Below, in pieces: positions 1 to 12,792 of a DNA stretch of 64,000 nucleotides (the stretch's first letter is position 1; each line of letters opens with the position of its first letter). The notes under the pieces were generated by a model that was not told the origin of the DNA, ran no database searches, and saw only the letters and a list, made by a program, of their open reading frames with translations. The position numbers and the translations under genes were made by a program. The stretch is from Theocolax elegans. Lineage: Eukaryota; Arthropoda; Insecta; Hymenoptera; Cerocephalidae. The stretch spans positions 73,559,986 through 73,623,985 of the forward strand of contig CM047426.1 in the NCBI GenBank assembly GCA_026168455.1, written 5' to 3'.

Positions 1-420
1 ACTTCTGTTTGATAATATTTTTGTTAGCTCAGAATTTTAACAAGACTAGTTAAATTATTAAGCTAATCAATCGAATTGCCAGTTAATAATAAACCGAGTG
101 AGTCAGATTCTTGAAATGTAACATTTCTTACTTTGATTCTTACGTTCTAATCTGACTATAACCCAAGGTTATCCAGTCCAATTTCGTTTCCATTACAACT
201 GGACATTATATTCCATGACTAAACGTATATAATATATCATGGATTTTTAACTCTCTTCTGTTGCAAATCGACTACAACTCCACATTTAAATTGCCGCGAC
301 TCATAAATAGCCTCTTTCACAAATATCGTTCCGCAATAAACTGGTCTTTCACATGCTACACATATTACAAGCAAATCTCGTTTTTTCTCTGTACGTACGC
401 ACTTTTGCAACATACCCCGT
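1..420. other. AT-rich unique sequence
   Basis: No convincing coding sequence, RNA gene or repeat seen. Short open frames on both strands here run on into the GC-rich island and look like chance. Confidence 0.5.
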
Positions 421-800
421 TTTTTTTTCTCTCCACCTCTATGATACACAGAATGAAACGGCAAATGATAGCCAACGCGAGCGAGCGAGCGCCCGCGTGC
501 GCGCGATCCATAAAGAAGAAACACGAGCAAAAAGTGCGCGTGCGAACGAGAAACACACCTAGATCGATAATATGAATGAGCTGCCCGCTCGATGCTTTAA
601 TCGAAAGCAACGAGACGAAAAAAAACGGAATACGAGTACCGATCGCGACACCCTTTTTTATAACGCCGTATCCCATATAGCAGCCGGTTGACGCAACGCG
701 CGAATATAAAACGGAAGGCCGCCGCGGGGGCACGTACATTCACCGGAAACGACTGGTCGGTGCATTTTTTCCCCGCTTCTTTCGCGTCCGTTTATATCGC
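421..800 (+). promoter_or_regulatory. CpG-rich island with TATA-like box
   Basis: A sharp change from AT-rich DNA to a CpG-rich stretch containing GCGAGCGAGCG and a run of CG dinucleotides. A TATAAAA lies at 705-711, followed about 30 bp later by a GC-rich stretch with ACATTCACC, a spacing compatible with a core promoter on the plus strand. No convincing coding exon follows within the next kilobase. This is inference from composition and spacing only; it could equally be an enhancer. Confidence 0.25.
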
Positions 801-1245
801 GATTGGCTTTCAATGGCACCGTAAATCAGATATTAACTGAATGCCTTCTCTTTCAGTTTCTTTTGTGAGAACGTAGCGCTGCGAATTGCTCATAAGATGC
901 CGGTCAACGAAGGGATTATTGTTTGTTTTCATATTTTTATTTGCCTACCGCTGATCCGCCATTAATTTATACCGTTATGCATTTAGGACACTTGCGCATA
1001 TAGATATCCTTAACGGCGATTTTGTAAACGCTCATTTTTACATTCATCTATTCTGTATACTGTGTACGTGAAATCTATTTATATACGTGTTAATGCGTCG
1101 CTGAAGTCGCTTTAATTGCAACCCGGCGCGTACTACGCTTTAGTTTTTTTTAATTAAGAAATTTTTACCTTCCTGTTGATGTAATGAATAATAAATTTTA
1201 TTAAAATAATAGAATTGTGTTATTAAGAAATCGTGAAAAAGCAAT
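801..1245. other. AT-rich spacer
   Basis: AT-rich sequence with no feature I can support. Confidence 0.4.
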
Positions 1246-3558
1246 TTATTCCGAGATCAGCAGTTGAAAACGCGAGGACGTAATTTTTCCAGGTTACTCG
1301 CTATCTGGACTTTTGCCGCTTTCGCACTTCTACTTTTTCCTACTTCCTCTTTGTATATAGTACGCTTCTCGGAAAGTTTGCTCCATGACGAGTGGAGATT
1401 TCCAAAGCGTTTTCGGTCCGTGCCGCCGGACGCTGTAAAAGCCAACGCTTCAAGTGCCAGGTCGATAAAACTTTGCACTCGTAACTCTCGAAACGCTGCA
1501 GGTGATAATTCCAGATTAGACGAGGGGTCGAGATGCGCGTAGTTCACGTATATCTCCACCGATGAGTCGTAAAAATTTCATTATTGTACATTTACCTTGG
1601 ATGCTTAATTAAATCACGTTATTTAAATTAGATCGAACTAACAGTATAACTATGCATTTAATTATATTAAATTTTCATAAAAATATATCTCAAGTTAATC
1701 GAGTCACAACATTCACCATTTTTAGCCAAGAGAATAAACAAATAGCCTGATACAAACACGACAACGACTCTCGGGTTTTGTGTAATTCAAACTATAAAGC
1801 TTTAGTTTAATTTGGTTGAGATGATAATAAAAAGTGTAAGTAATTAAAATCTAGAACAAGGACGTGCCTAAATTTTAGACTCTAACGTTTATTTAATTAA
1901 TTATTAGGGTAGTTTTTGCCACTAATTATTTATTATCGTTATTTTTTTATGAAACTGGATAAAGACAAAATTTCATACAAGTAAAATTCTGGAGTTTATT
2001 TTATATGAATGTACATGAAATAATCATCTGAGAGATCAATATATTTATGTCTATATTAATACAAGTAATTATTGTTTACACATATAGAACATGTTAATCT
2101 AAAGATAATTTTCCTCAATAGCGCCTTATCACTATAATATGTATTATTTATTTTTTCCGTCACACACCGTTTTTTGTGAATTGAAATATTCATGAAAGAT
2201 TAACGAGACCTGTACGAATTCGGATGCTAATGCGGACAAATTATAGAAAGACTATAATATTGAATGAACGATTGCTAACCTGTACAAGACCTAAACTTAT
2301 ATTCTGCTAGGTTGTGTTATTCAAGTGCTACTTTTAAAAAATTGATTAGAGAAAAGAATAATTTTGATGTGCATTCAGAAAAGAAGAAAGTGTTATAGTA
2401 AAACTTCTAATTATCAATAATTTTTTAATAATTTTAGTAATTTAACATTATTTATCAACATTAATTTTAAAATTAACTATTTAAAAGTAATCATTGTAGA
2501 ATTGATAGTGAGCCTTCCAAAAAACAACAAATACATTAGAAAAATCAATACTGGATTACATAATCCATCTAATATTAATCAAAAGAATTACTGCGAGTGT
2601 TTCTGAGAGTGTTGTATTAAAAAAAATGAAATATAGACTGCCAAGTGCGATTACTCTAAGTGCTAGTATGCTAGAACAAAAAATGACTGATTTACTGATT
2701 GATTTTGTTGATTGATCGAGTGTCGTTGAAATAAATGTTCTTTTTGCAAATGAAAAATTTGAATTTTGAAAATTTAAGTTTTGAACTTGAATAATGATTT
2801 GTAATGTCTATAATTTACATATATCTATAAATATCATATATATATATATATAATATCAATGATGGATATTTAAAACATTATTTACTGATTCAAATAATTC
2901 AAATAACGATGAATTAATATTGGTAAATTTTTGTTTAATTAAACACCATTATTGACGGTGGAAAAAATGTTATTTAAGGAGACAAAATATATGTCAAATA
3001 TATGTGGTAGTCCAGATTTGCGGAAGTCGATGTAATAAAGTTTTAGTCTCAACATTTGAATTGCAAAAGTGGGGTTTCAAATATTAAAGCCTTGAAATTA
3101 TGACTTGCATTTCTAAGCATAAATACCTATAATACATCAAAATTCCCTGATATATTATTTTTTAAGAGGTAAACAATTATTTTGTTGATGTAATTTAATG
3201 GCAATAGGGTTTATTACTAAATTACAATCAGGAGTAAATTTAAATTACATTCTGCTTAAATTATTCAGCCAAACCAAAAATATATATTCACTTCTCTATA
3301 TTGTTTTTTATATTAGTTTTGGATTTTATTCTCATTGATAATAATTTATTTAGCGTAATATAAAACAAGCGAAACTAAGGATTGAATAAATTATAATTGT
3401 GATTGATAAGAAATAGGCTTTTCTTCAATAATATGAATAAAATGAGTCGTATATTAGGTGACAAATTGTTCAATGTCAATTTAACTGTGCAATTTTACTT
3501 TCATCCTTTATTACTTTAGTGTGAGAAATGACGATCCGCAAGTGATAGCGCAGGAAAG
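1246..3558 (+). repeat. 2.3 kb direct tandem duplication, copy 1
   Basis: This segment starts at TTATTCCGAGATCAGCAG and is followed at once by a second, nearly identical copy, with a period of 2313 bp. By eye the copies differ almost only in homopolymer and (TA)n lengths, for example near 1680, 2625, 2680 and 2840. The first 300 bp are GC-richer; the rest is AT-rich and noncoding. It is either a very recent duplication or an assembly artefact such as collapsed haplotypes placed in series. Confidence 0.95.
1293..1501 (+). CDS. possible exon in duplicated segment (also at 3606-3814)
   Basis: On the plus strand an acceptor-like TAATTTTTCCAG precedes 1293 and a donor-like GCAG|GTGATA follows 1501. 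The 209 bp between stay open and would encode a hydrophobic start (LLAIWTFAAFALLLFP) followed by a basic hydrophilic part. The minus strand is also open for about 100 codons over the same stretch (1257-1559), and GC-richer DNA has fewer stops by chance, so the coding claim is weak. I do not recognise the product. The same sequence recurs in the second tandem copy. Confidence 0.15.
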
Positions 3559-5868
3559 TTATTCCGAGATCAGCAGTTGAAAACGCGAGGACGTAATTTT
3601 TCCAGGTTACTCGCTATCTGGACTTTTGCCGCTTTCGCACTTCTACTTTTTCCTACTTCCTCTTTGTATATAGTACGCTTCTCGGAAAGTTTGCTCCATG
3701 ACGAGTGGAGATTTCCAAAGCGTTTTCGGTCCGTGCCGCCGGACGCTGTAAAAGCCAACGCTTCAAGTGCCAGGTCGATAAAACTTTGCACTCGTAACTC
3801 TCGAAACGCTGCAGGTGATAATTCCAGATTAGACGAGGGGTCGAGATGCGCGTAGTTCACGTATATCTCCACCGATGAGTCGTAAAAATTTCATTATTGT
3901 ACATTTACCTTGGATGCTTAATTAAATCACGTTATTTAAATTAGATCGAACTAACAGTATAACTATGCATTTAATTATATTAAATTTTCATAAAATATAT
4001 CTCAAGTTAATCGAGTCACAACATTCACCATTTTTAGCCAAGAGAATAAACAAATAGCCTGATACAAACACGACAACGACTCTCGGGTTTTGTGTAATTC
4101 AAACTATAAAGCTTTAGTTTAATTTGGTTGAGATGATAATAAAAAGTGTAAGTAATTAAAATCTAGAACAAGGACGTGCCTAAATTTTAGACTCTAACGT
4201 TTATTTAATTAATTATTAGGGTAGTTTTTGCCACTAATTATTTATTATCGTTATTTTTTTATGAAACTGGATAAAGACAAAATTTCATACAAGTAAAATT
4301 CTGGAGTTTATTTTATATGAATGTACATGAAATAATCATCTGAGAGATCAATATATTTATGTCTATATTAATACAAGTAATTATTGTTTACACATATAGA
4401 ACATGTTAATCTAAAGATAATTTTCCTCAATAGCGCCTTATCACTATAATATGTATTATTTATTTTTTCCGTCACACACCGTTTTTTGTGAATTGAAATA
4501 TTCATGAAAGATTAACGAGACCTGTACGAATTCGGATGCTAATGCGGACAAATTATAGAAAGACTATAATATTGAATGAACGATTGCTAACCTGTACAAG
4601 ACCTAAACTTATATTCTGCTAGGTTGTGTTATTCAAGTGCTACTTTTAAAAAATTGATTAGAGAAAAGAATAATTTTGATGTGCATTCAGAAAAGAAGAA
4701 AGTGTTATAGTAAAACTTCTAATTATCAATAATTTTTTAATAATTTTAGTAATTTAACATTATTTATCAACATTAATTTTAAAATTAACTATTTAAAAGT
4801 AATCATTGTAGAATTGATAGTGAGCCTTCCAAAAAACAACAAATACATTAGAAAAATCAATACTGGATTACATAATCCATCTAATATTAATCAAAAGAAT
4901 TACTGCGAGTGTTTCTGAGAGTGTTGTATTAAAAAAATGAAATATAGACTGCCAAGTGCGATTACTCTAAGTGCTAGTATGCTAGAACAAAAATGACTGA
5001 TTTACTGATTGATTTTGTTGATTGATCGAGTGTCGTTGAAATAAATGTTCTTTTTGCAAATGAAAAATTTGAATTTTGAAAATTTAAGTTTTGAACTTGA
5101 ATAATGATTTGTAATGTCTATAATTTACATATATCTATAAATATCATATATATATATATAATATCAATGATGGATATTTAAAACATTATTTACTGATTCA
5201 AATAATTCAAATAACGATGAATTAATATTGGTAAATTTTTTGTTTAATTAAACACCATTATTGACGGTGGAAAAAATGTTATTTAAGGAGACAAAATATA
5301 TGTCAAATATATGTGGTAGTCCAGATTTGCGGAAGTCGATGTAATAAAGTTTTAGTCTCAACATTTGAATTGCAAAAGTGGGGTTTCAAATATTAAAGCC
5401 TTGAAATTATGACTTGCATTTCTAAGCATAAATACCTATAATACATCAAAATTCCCTGATATATTATTTTTTAAGAGGTAAACAATTATTTTGTTGATGT
5501 AATTTAATGGCAATAGGGTTTATTACTAAATTACAATCAGGAGTAAATTTAAATTACATTCTGCTTAAATTATTCAGCCAAACCAAAAATATATATTCAC
5601 TTCTCTATATTGTTTTTTATATTAGTTTTGGATTTTATTCTCATTGATAATAATTTATTTAGCGTAATATAAAACAAGCGAAACTAAGGATTGAATAAAT
5701 TATAATTGTGATTGATAAGAAATAGGCTTTTCTTCAATAATATGAATAAAATGAGTCGTATATTAGGTGACAAATTGTTCAATGTCAATTTAACTGTGCA
5801 ATTTTACTTTCATCCTTTATTACTTTAGTGTGAGAAATGACGATCCGCAAGTGATAGCGCAGGAAAGT
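3559..5868 (+). repeat. 2.3 kb direct tandem duplication, copy 2
   Basis: Near-perfect repeat of 1246-3558. It ends at GCGCAGGAAAGT, the same bases that end copy 1 immediately before the junction. It is about 3 bp shorter through homopolymer and dinucleotide differences. It holds the same GC-richer 300 bp start and AT-rich remainder. Confidence 0.95.
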
Positions 5869-6600
5869 AATTCTTAAATTTACTTATAGAAACGGTTGAG
5901 GCACGTACCGCTAAAACTATCTGGTACACGAGGTTCGCTCGGTCAAAGAAAGCGGGAAAACTGTAACTATCCACTTGTACACAAGAACCGATCTCGTTTC
6001 ACACGAGGAAACAAAATTACGTAACTGTCCCTCTTTCTCCGCTTGCCTCTCTCATAGTAAATTGACGATCGTTACCTAGTTTTAAAGTCTCCACAAGAAA
6101 TCTCGAATATTCTTTGCGACTTTATCTTATTATATCGAGAAGGACTTTCGGTACTCTGAAGCGCTTGGGGAATTATTATAGGAAGCCCCGGTGCATTGTA
6201 TCGTACGCAGGCTTCACCCTTAATTCACGTCAGCGCTTTTCCTTCTCTCTTTTCCCGGTCGCTTTTGTTCTTTACGCTTTTGTCGGCTTTACGATGAGCG
6301 ACCGTCCAATTGTGGATTTGTTTACGGTTAGTACTTTGTTCAAAGTATATATTCTCAGTGGGTGTAATTCATTTTTTAAAGTTAATTTATTTCCACAGCT
6401 GTGATACTTTTACCTATGTGATCAAATTTACTGTAATCGATAATCAAATAGTTAATCGATAATGAATAATATATTATGCTACGATATTCGATTACGATAC
6501 ATTTGCGCAAAGTAGTAAAAGAGCGCAAAATAATACTCGCTCCGCTCGGGCTGCATGTCTGGCTCGTGCGAGAGTTTGCATCTATGCGCACGATATCCTA
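5869..6600. other. mixed-composition unique sequence
   Basis: More balanced base composition than its flanks. The plus strand is open from 6114 to 6404. Inside it an ATG at about 6294 starts MSDRPIVDLFT and runs into a donor-like ACG|GTTAGT. This could be a first coding exon but nothing downstream supports it. Around 6500-6860 several TTTGCG or CGCAAA words recur. Confidence 0.2.
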
Positions 6601-7502
6601 TATTATTTCTCGTAACGAAATGTTCAAAACTCGATTAGTAGAGGAATATGAGTGAGTGAATTAGTGCACTCCCGTACTAGTGCAAAAATCAAATATTTGC
6701 GAGCTAGTTCGCAAAATGATAATGTGAGTACGCAGTGCGGGAATAATGAGTTTCGTATTATTACGGGAATGTACTATTTTGTGCATGCATTTGCGTGCGT
6801 GAATTTGAATTTTGCGCACTGAGTTAAGAAACAGTACATTACGTTACAAGTACGCAAAATCTAGGTGATTCCCACACGAGTTTGATGTCCGAGCGAAACA
6901 AGGGTGTACTAATGGCATAAAAGGACTACAGCTTCAGGTAGACTTATCAATTTCGTTTTAAATCATCCAACTCAAAAAAAACGAAAAATTGTATACAATT
7001 TAGTGGATAAATTTTTATTATGATCCCACAAACGTTATTACTAAATTAATTTTAAATTTATAACAGAAATATTAAATAATAATGACTAACCCATTGAACT
7101 TATTAACAAAAACATTAGAAATCGTTTAATTAAAATTAAATTTAGCAAAGATATTATCCAGACTCAAAAATAAATAGCATTAATACAAAAATCAAAGTTT
7201 TTTTACGATTTATACAATATTTTAACTATCGATTCATATTATTACATATCGATTTATTTATCGATTCTATTAAAAACTTAATAAAAATTTTTAAACAATC
7301 ATTAAATAAAGTAACGATTCATTTAAAAATTTGAACAAACTAATATTGTTCATAAATTCACATGTAAAAATTGTCCAGTTTCATGTGTAGGAAAAACGAA
7401 AAGGTCTTAAAAAATACGAATTGAGAAACACATAAAAAAAACCAAAGCCAATTATTTTGCACGAAGTTTCCTTAAATGAACATATCGATCCTATATATAT
7501 AT
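6601..7502. other. AT-rich spacer
   Basis: AT-rich sequence; the first 300 bp contain repeated GTGCA and TTTGCG words. No gene seen. Confidence 0.4.
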
Positions 7503-8339
7503 GGGATATTCCACGTTAAATTTTTCCAAGTTTTTCTAAACACCAGCTGGGTTTACATATATAACTCAAAATCTATCAACCTTTACTATAGAACATTATA
7601 TGTAACATTCATTGCTAATTATGTCTAGAATTTATTCTTCTGGGTTAGAATTTCTAATCTCAAGGTCAATGTTACATAAACTGCATGTCAATATTTAACT
7701 TAAAAAAAGTGTAAGTGCGCCAAAATTGATTTTTTTATCCAAAAGTTTTAAAGAAAGCTTGGAGCAATAACTTTCAGATGGTCTGTATCATTTTTATGGC
7801 CTTCAATTTTGTAAAAAGTTATGATAATTTAAAGAAAGACAAAAAATTCACAAAAATTAACATGATCATTCCCATTTAAATTTTTTAAAAAATTTCGTGT
7901 TTCTTTAAATTATCTTCAGTTATTTTTAATTGAAGGCCATAAAAATGCTACAGACTATTTGATGCACTTCATTTGATGATCAATTGTGATGCACTTACAC
8001 TTTTTTCAAGTTGAATATTGACATGTGATTTATGTAACATTGACATTGAGATTAGAAATTCTAACCCAGAAGAATAAATTCTAGACATAATTAGCAACGA
8101 ATGTTACATATAATGTTCTATAGTAAAAGTTGATAGATTTTGAGTTAAATAGCGATAAACCCAGCTGGTATTGAAAAAAAACTTGGAAAAATTTACTTTT
8201 TGAGGTTAGAATAACTGTTGAGCAAATAGATTCCAGTACCTAAAAATTTTTTTCTGTATTCTGAAAAACATTTGCAATGTGTACCCAAAATTTGATGCAT
8301 ATTAAAATTTTGATCGGACTATTTCACGTGGAATACTCC
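7503..8339. repeat. family A foldback element (837 bp)
   Basis: Near-palindromic element with its centre near 7870. The left arm carries CACCAGCTGGGTTTAC and the text around TTAGAATTTCTAATCTCAAGG; the right arm is its reverse complement. It is bounded by (TA)n and terminal GGG...CCC. About 130 bp near the left end is missing relative to the complete copies at 54286-55276 and 62909-63904, whose termini read GGGGTATTCCACGTGAAGTGG. No open frame of useful length. Probably a non-autonomous foldback or MITE-like element; superfamily not assigned. Confidence 0.85.
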
Positions 8340-8349
8340 ATATATATAT

Positions 8350-9606
8350 GGGCTATTTCACGTCAAGTGGTACGATGAAAATTTTAAATCGCTCCAAAAT
8401 TTGAAAACAGGCTGGAAATATCTTTCAGAAGATAGAAAAAAATTTTTAGGTGTTAAAAATAATTTGCCTAAGAGTTATTCCACCATGAAAAATGAAAATT
8501 TTTCAATTTTTTAGAAAAATTTATATTTTTAAAGCCATTTATCTCAAAATCTATTGATTTTTTTGAAAAAACATTAAAAACAACTTTTGTTCAAAATAAT
8601 CTTTAGAACTTATCTACCTGGGTTACAATTCTTAATTTTAACATCTCGAAGAGATAGGGCACTTGGAAATATTGAATATCAAAAAAAGGCGACCACGCCA
8701 CAATCGATTTTGATCTAACACCGCTCAAAAGATCACATTTTTCGCGAGCTTTCGAATGGCGGTGGTTAGATTATTGGCCAAGACCGTTGGTGTAAGTTAT
8801 ACCCCATAAACCTCATAAAATCACTAATTTTCATGTATTTTAGGGCATAACTTACACCAGCGGTCTTGGCCAATAATCTAACCACCGCCATTCGAAAGCT
8901 CTCAAAAATGTGATCTTTTGAGCGGTGTTAGATCAAAATCGATTGTGGCGTGGTCGCCTTCTTTTGATATTCAATATTTCCGGGCGTTATATTTCTTCGA
9001 GATTTTAAAATTAAGAATTGTAACCCAGGTAGTTAAGTTCTAAGGATTATTTTGAACAAAAGTTGTTTTTAATGTTTTTTCAAAAAAATCAATAGATTTT
9101 GAGATAAATGCCCTAAAATACATGAAAATGAGTGATTTTATGAGGTTTATGGGGTATAACTTACACCAACGGTCTTGGCCAATAATCTAACCACCGCCAT
9201 TCGAAAGCTCGCGAAAAATGTGATCTTTTGAGCGGTGTCAGATCAAAATCGATTGTGGCGTGGTCGCCTTTTTTTGATATTCAATATTTCCGGGCGTTAT
9301 ATTTCTTCGAGATTTTAAAATTAAGAATTGTAACCCAGGTAGATAAGTTCTAAAGATTATTTTGAACAAAAGTTGTTTTTATTGTTTTTTCAAAAAAATC
9401 AATAGATTTTGAGATAAATGGCTTTGAAAATAGAAATTTTTCTAAAAAATTGAAAAATTTCCATTTTTCATGGTGGAATAACTCTTAGGCAAATTATTTT
9501 TAACACCTAAAAATTTTTTTCTATCTTCTGAAAGATATTTCCATCCTGAATTCAAATTTTGGAGCGATTTAAAATTTTCATCGTACCACTTGACGTGAAA
9601 TAGCCC
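8350..9606. repeat. family A subfamily foldback with extra direct arm
   Basis: Termini read GGGCTATTTCACGTCAAGTG and its reverse complement, a diverged version of family A ends. The inside has one arm on the left (to about 8820), then the reverse-complement arm twice in direct order (about 8845-9110 and about 9140-9606). Each arm carries the marker CAATCGATTTTGATCTAACA or its complement. It shares the flanking (TA)n with the element just before it. Confidence 0.85.
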
Positions 9607-9782
9607 ATATATATATATAAGATACAAGATGGTATAAATATTTCCATGGTGAATAACTCTTAGGCAAATTATTTTTAACACCTAAAAATTTTTTTTCTAT
9701 CTTCTGAAAGATATTTCCATCCTGAATTCAAATTTTGGAGCGATTTAAAATTTTCATCGTACCACTTGACGTGAAATAGCCC
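9607..9782. repeat. tandem copy of the family A right end
   Basis: The last about 174 bp of the preceding element is repeated directly: AACTCTTAGGCAAATT occurs at about 9479 and about 9653, and both repeats end in ACTTGACGTGAAATAGCCC followed by (TA)n and AAGATACAAGATG. Confidence 0.85.
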
Positions 9783-10844
9783 ATATATATATATAAGATA
9801 CAAGATGTTATAATATTTCTAAAAATATTATTCTTTTTTTTATTAAAACTTATATAGCTACTAACTTGCGTTATTAATTGTTGAATTAAAAAATTATTAA
9901 AATAGAAAAATAAAGGTCATTTCGTCAATTTTCAATTAATATTACTCATATTCTTCCGTTTCAAATATTTCAAGAATATATCTTCACAATGAGAAATTTT
10001 TGTCCAATCAAATTTAATATTTCATCAACTGGCATAGAAATTTGTAGATGGCATAAATTAAAAATATAAAAAATTATCTTTTATACTTTTCTATAATTTT
10101 TTAAAAACATATTCTAAAAATACTATAAAGTTATTAAATTGAACACATAATTAGCAATGAATTGACAGCGGTTCTTGTTTGTAATAAAAAAATTCTGTTC
10201 AATCAGATTGAATTTTTCGCAACTGACATAAAAAACTTTTAATGGTATCAATTAAAAAATAAAAAAAATTATCCTTTTTGCTTTTCTTTAGATTATCTAA
10301 ATACATTTTCTTCCAAAAATGTGGTTAATTCAACATTAGACTACTTCATAAGTAAACAAAATTTTAATAAAAATTAGAATTTATATTACGGTATGTTTCT
10401 CAAAAACTAATCCATGAAAGATATTAAAATAATAACAGCATAATGCTATAATTATGTTCTATTACCATGACTTTTTTCAACATATTTGATCAATTATTTT
10501 CAGAAATGAGCAATCAAATATTTTGTACAAAAATATATAATGCTTAATAACTTAGGTAATAATAGATATTTTGACCTAAAAACAATAGGGATCAAAACTA
10601 CAAAAACGACTATTTTTTCCTAAAATTTTAAGAAGATTAAATGCTTTTTATCCTCGAAAAAATTTTTATATCAAAATTAATTGATATAATTACTTGAAAT
10701 TTTTACCGTTTACGACCATTAGAAGGTTCCTTCATAATACATTTTTTCAATAAATTTTAATTAATTTTTAAAAAATAATATATCAAAAAAAATTTTGTTT
10801 TTAAATAACAAGAACCTAACAGCAAGAAATACAACATAAGTTTA
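9783..10844. other. AT-rich spacer with degenerate 195-bp tandem repeat
   Basis: Very AT-rich. About 9990-10185 and about 10186-10330 are diverged direct repeats (TCCAATCAAATTTAATATTT against TTCAATCAGATTGAATTTTT, each followed by CAACTG-CATA and AAAAATTATC blocks). No gene seen. Confidence 0.45.
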
Positions 10845-12120
10845 ATGAATATGCTTTTATATTCAAAGATTTTTTAACAGAAACTAATAGATTAAATATT
10901 TTACAAAATGAAGGTACAGTAGATTATAAAATGTGTGGTATAGGAGTGTCTTTTCATGAAATAAACAGTGATAATGAAATAAGGTTATTTGAACGGTCTA
11001 TGTATGGAGTGTATGTGTTTCTTTGGCAAAATATTCAAAATATTTTTTAAAAAGACCTGGATTATTTCATAAATTACCTACGTTAGTAATTTACATAATG
11101 AAAAATATAATAGTTATGTCAAATATATGCAAGCGTTATGTGGAAAAAATATTATAAAAGGAATTCTACAGAGATTAATTTACCTGTTTTCATGTTTTAT
11201 GATGACTAGGAACCGGAAAGCTATATGAAGTCATTCAAAAGCAAACAAATTCCGTGCTGTTTGTAGGGCATTATTAGCTTGACAACCTCCCAAGATAATA
11301 TTTCAATTAAATACTATTCTATACAATTCATTGGTCTATACTGAATATAAAAAATTAACAACAAATAAAAAGATTTTTCAAAAGCTGATATTGCAAAGAT
11401 ATTCATTATCTAAGATTTTTCAGATTTACAAACAAGGAGTTTTGATGAGATGTTGCTGCAGTATTCATCAAATAACAGATACATAAGGAACCCGGATCCC
11501 TAGGTTGTTTCAGGGACTTCCGAAAGGACATGTTTATCAATTTTTTGACATATTTTAAAGCAATTGAATATAAGCAGTGTTTCTCAGGCAGGACTCCTAA
11601 AAGAGAGATAAAGAAGTCAAAAGTGTGATACTGGAATCGGAGAATATTTTTCTAACAGAAATAGATACGGAATAAATAAAGGGTCAGTTTGGGAATCGGT
11701 ACGTTCAGAATTCAAGCGTTCCTGCTGAAATACACATTAGTGGTAGGAATCCGGACAATAGTTTGGGTACCGTATATATAAAAAATTGGGCACAAATTAT
11801 TTAAGGCTGGTCTTAAAGTAGCTGAATTAAGAAACGTGGGTTCAAAAAATATCAATATCCTTTAATGAGTTTTTAAAATCGAATATTGTTGAGAAGACAA
11901 TAAAAGAGGTAGACAAAGAGTAGTTGGTTTTCATTCCCGATGTGGGAATATTTAACGTAAGAGTTATATCGAATATCTTGATTGAGATTCCTTTAGCAGA
12001 TATCGAGGGTGGGTTAAAATAGTTTGAAGGAGAAAAAAATAAGCAAGCGGAAAGAATCAAAGTTTTCTTTAGAGAGAGCTTTTGTCTTGGTTAATCGTTA
12101 CTTTTATTCATGGCGCAATC
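10845..12120 (+). pseudogene. decayed transposase-like reading frame
   Basis: One frame is open for about 75 codons from about 10843 to 11050, including GIGVSFHEINSDNEIRLFER. About 120 bp further on a shifted frame reads LPVFMFYDD followed by a basic SFKSKQ block and then a SLTTSQDN segment. From memory of the family, this pattern (FYDD-EP, then GSHKGKHK, then LPP) occurs in an uncharacterised transposon-encoded protein widespread in metazoan genomes; I cannot name the superfamily. Later pieces (EIHISGRNPDNSLGTVYIKN at about 11727-11786, and an open stretch at 11870-12060 broken by stops) may be the same or another dead gene. Many stops and frameshifts, no ATG start. Confidence 0.4.
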
Positions 12121-12792
12121 AAATGCAATAGACCCAGGAGATGTATATAAATTGTGTAGGTGATCATTCACATAACTGTTTGGAATAGCTGAGATACGCC
12201 ATCTGTCTAAAAGAGCATGTAGCCTTCAGCAGACTGTATTTCCTTTGCGTTCAATAAATAAGATAATAATGTTAAAAATAAGCTTGCAACATGGTTACAG
12301 ATAGATGTTCCAAACCCGTTTCTGAATAGAAGGAATCAATTTATTAACGTGAATCTGGAACATGCATATAATCTTGAATAAGAAAATAGTTTTTCTCATA
12401 CATGCCCAGTTTTCGCTGATGGAGAGAGATACTCTAAATGCAAATTTAATTTCTAATAGTACTTTCAAAAATATTTACACGAACGAGAATAAGGACTTGA
12501 TGAATATGGGACTAGATAGAGCTGTCTCAATACCATCCTGAAATAACAATTGTGATAGGGGTAAAGGAAAAGAGAATCTGTCGCCTAACCATTGTTTTCT
12601 TTATTTATTTATTATTTTTAAAAAGTTTAAAAAGTCTGCGTATTTTTTATCAAATGTTGGATAAGTATGTCATATAATGACAAAGTGAAAATGTTTTAAT
12701 GATTGAGTCTGTTAAAGTCCAAATAAATATTTTAAATTTTCAACAAATAATAAAAATTTCAGTGTCTATTTCAAATAAAAAATATACTAACG
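12121..12792. other. AT-rich spacer
   Basis: May contain further remnants of the decayed frame to its left, but I see no readable motif. No other feature. Confidence 0.35.

Noticed and set aside
1257..1559. 100-codon minus-strand frame, repeated at 3570-3872
   Set aside because: Starts at a non-ATG codon, the opposite strand is equally open, and the second copy is only the tandem duplicate, so its preservation is not evidence of selection.
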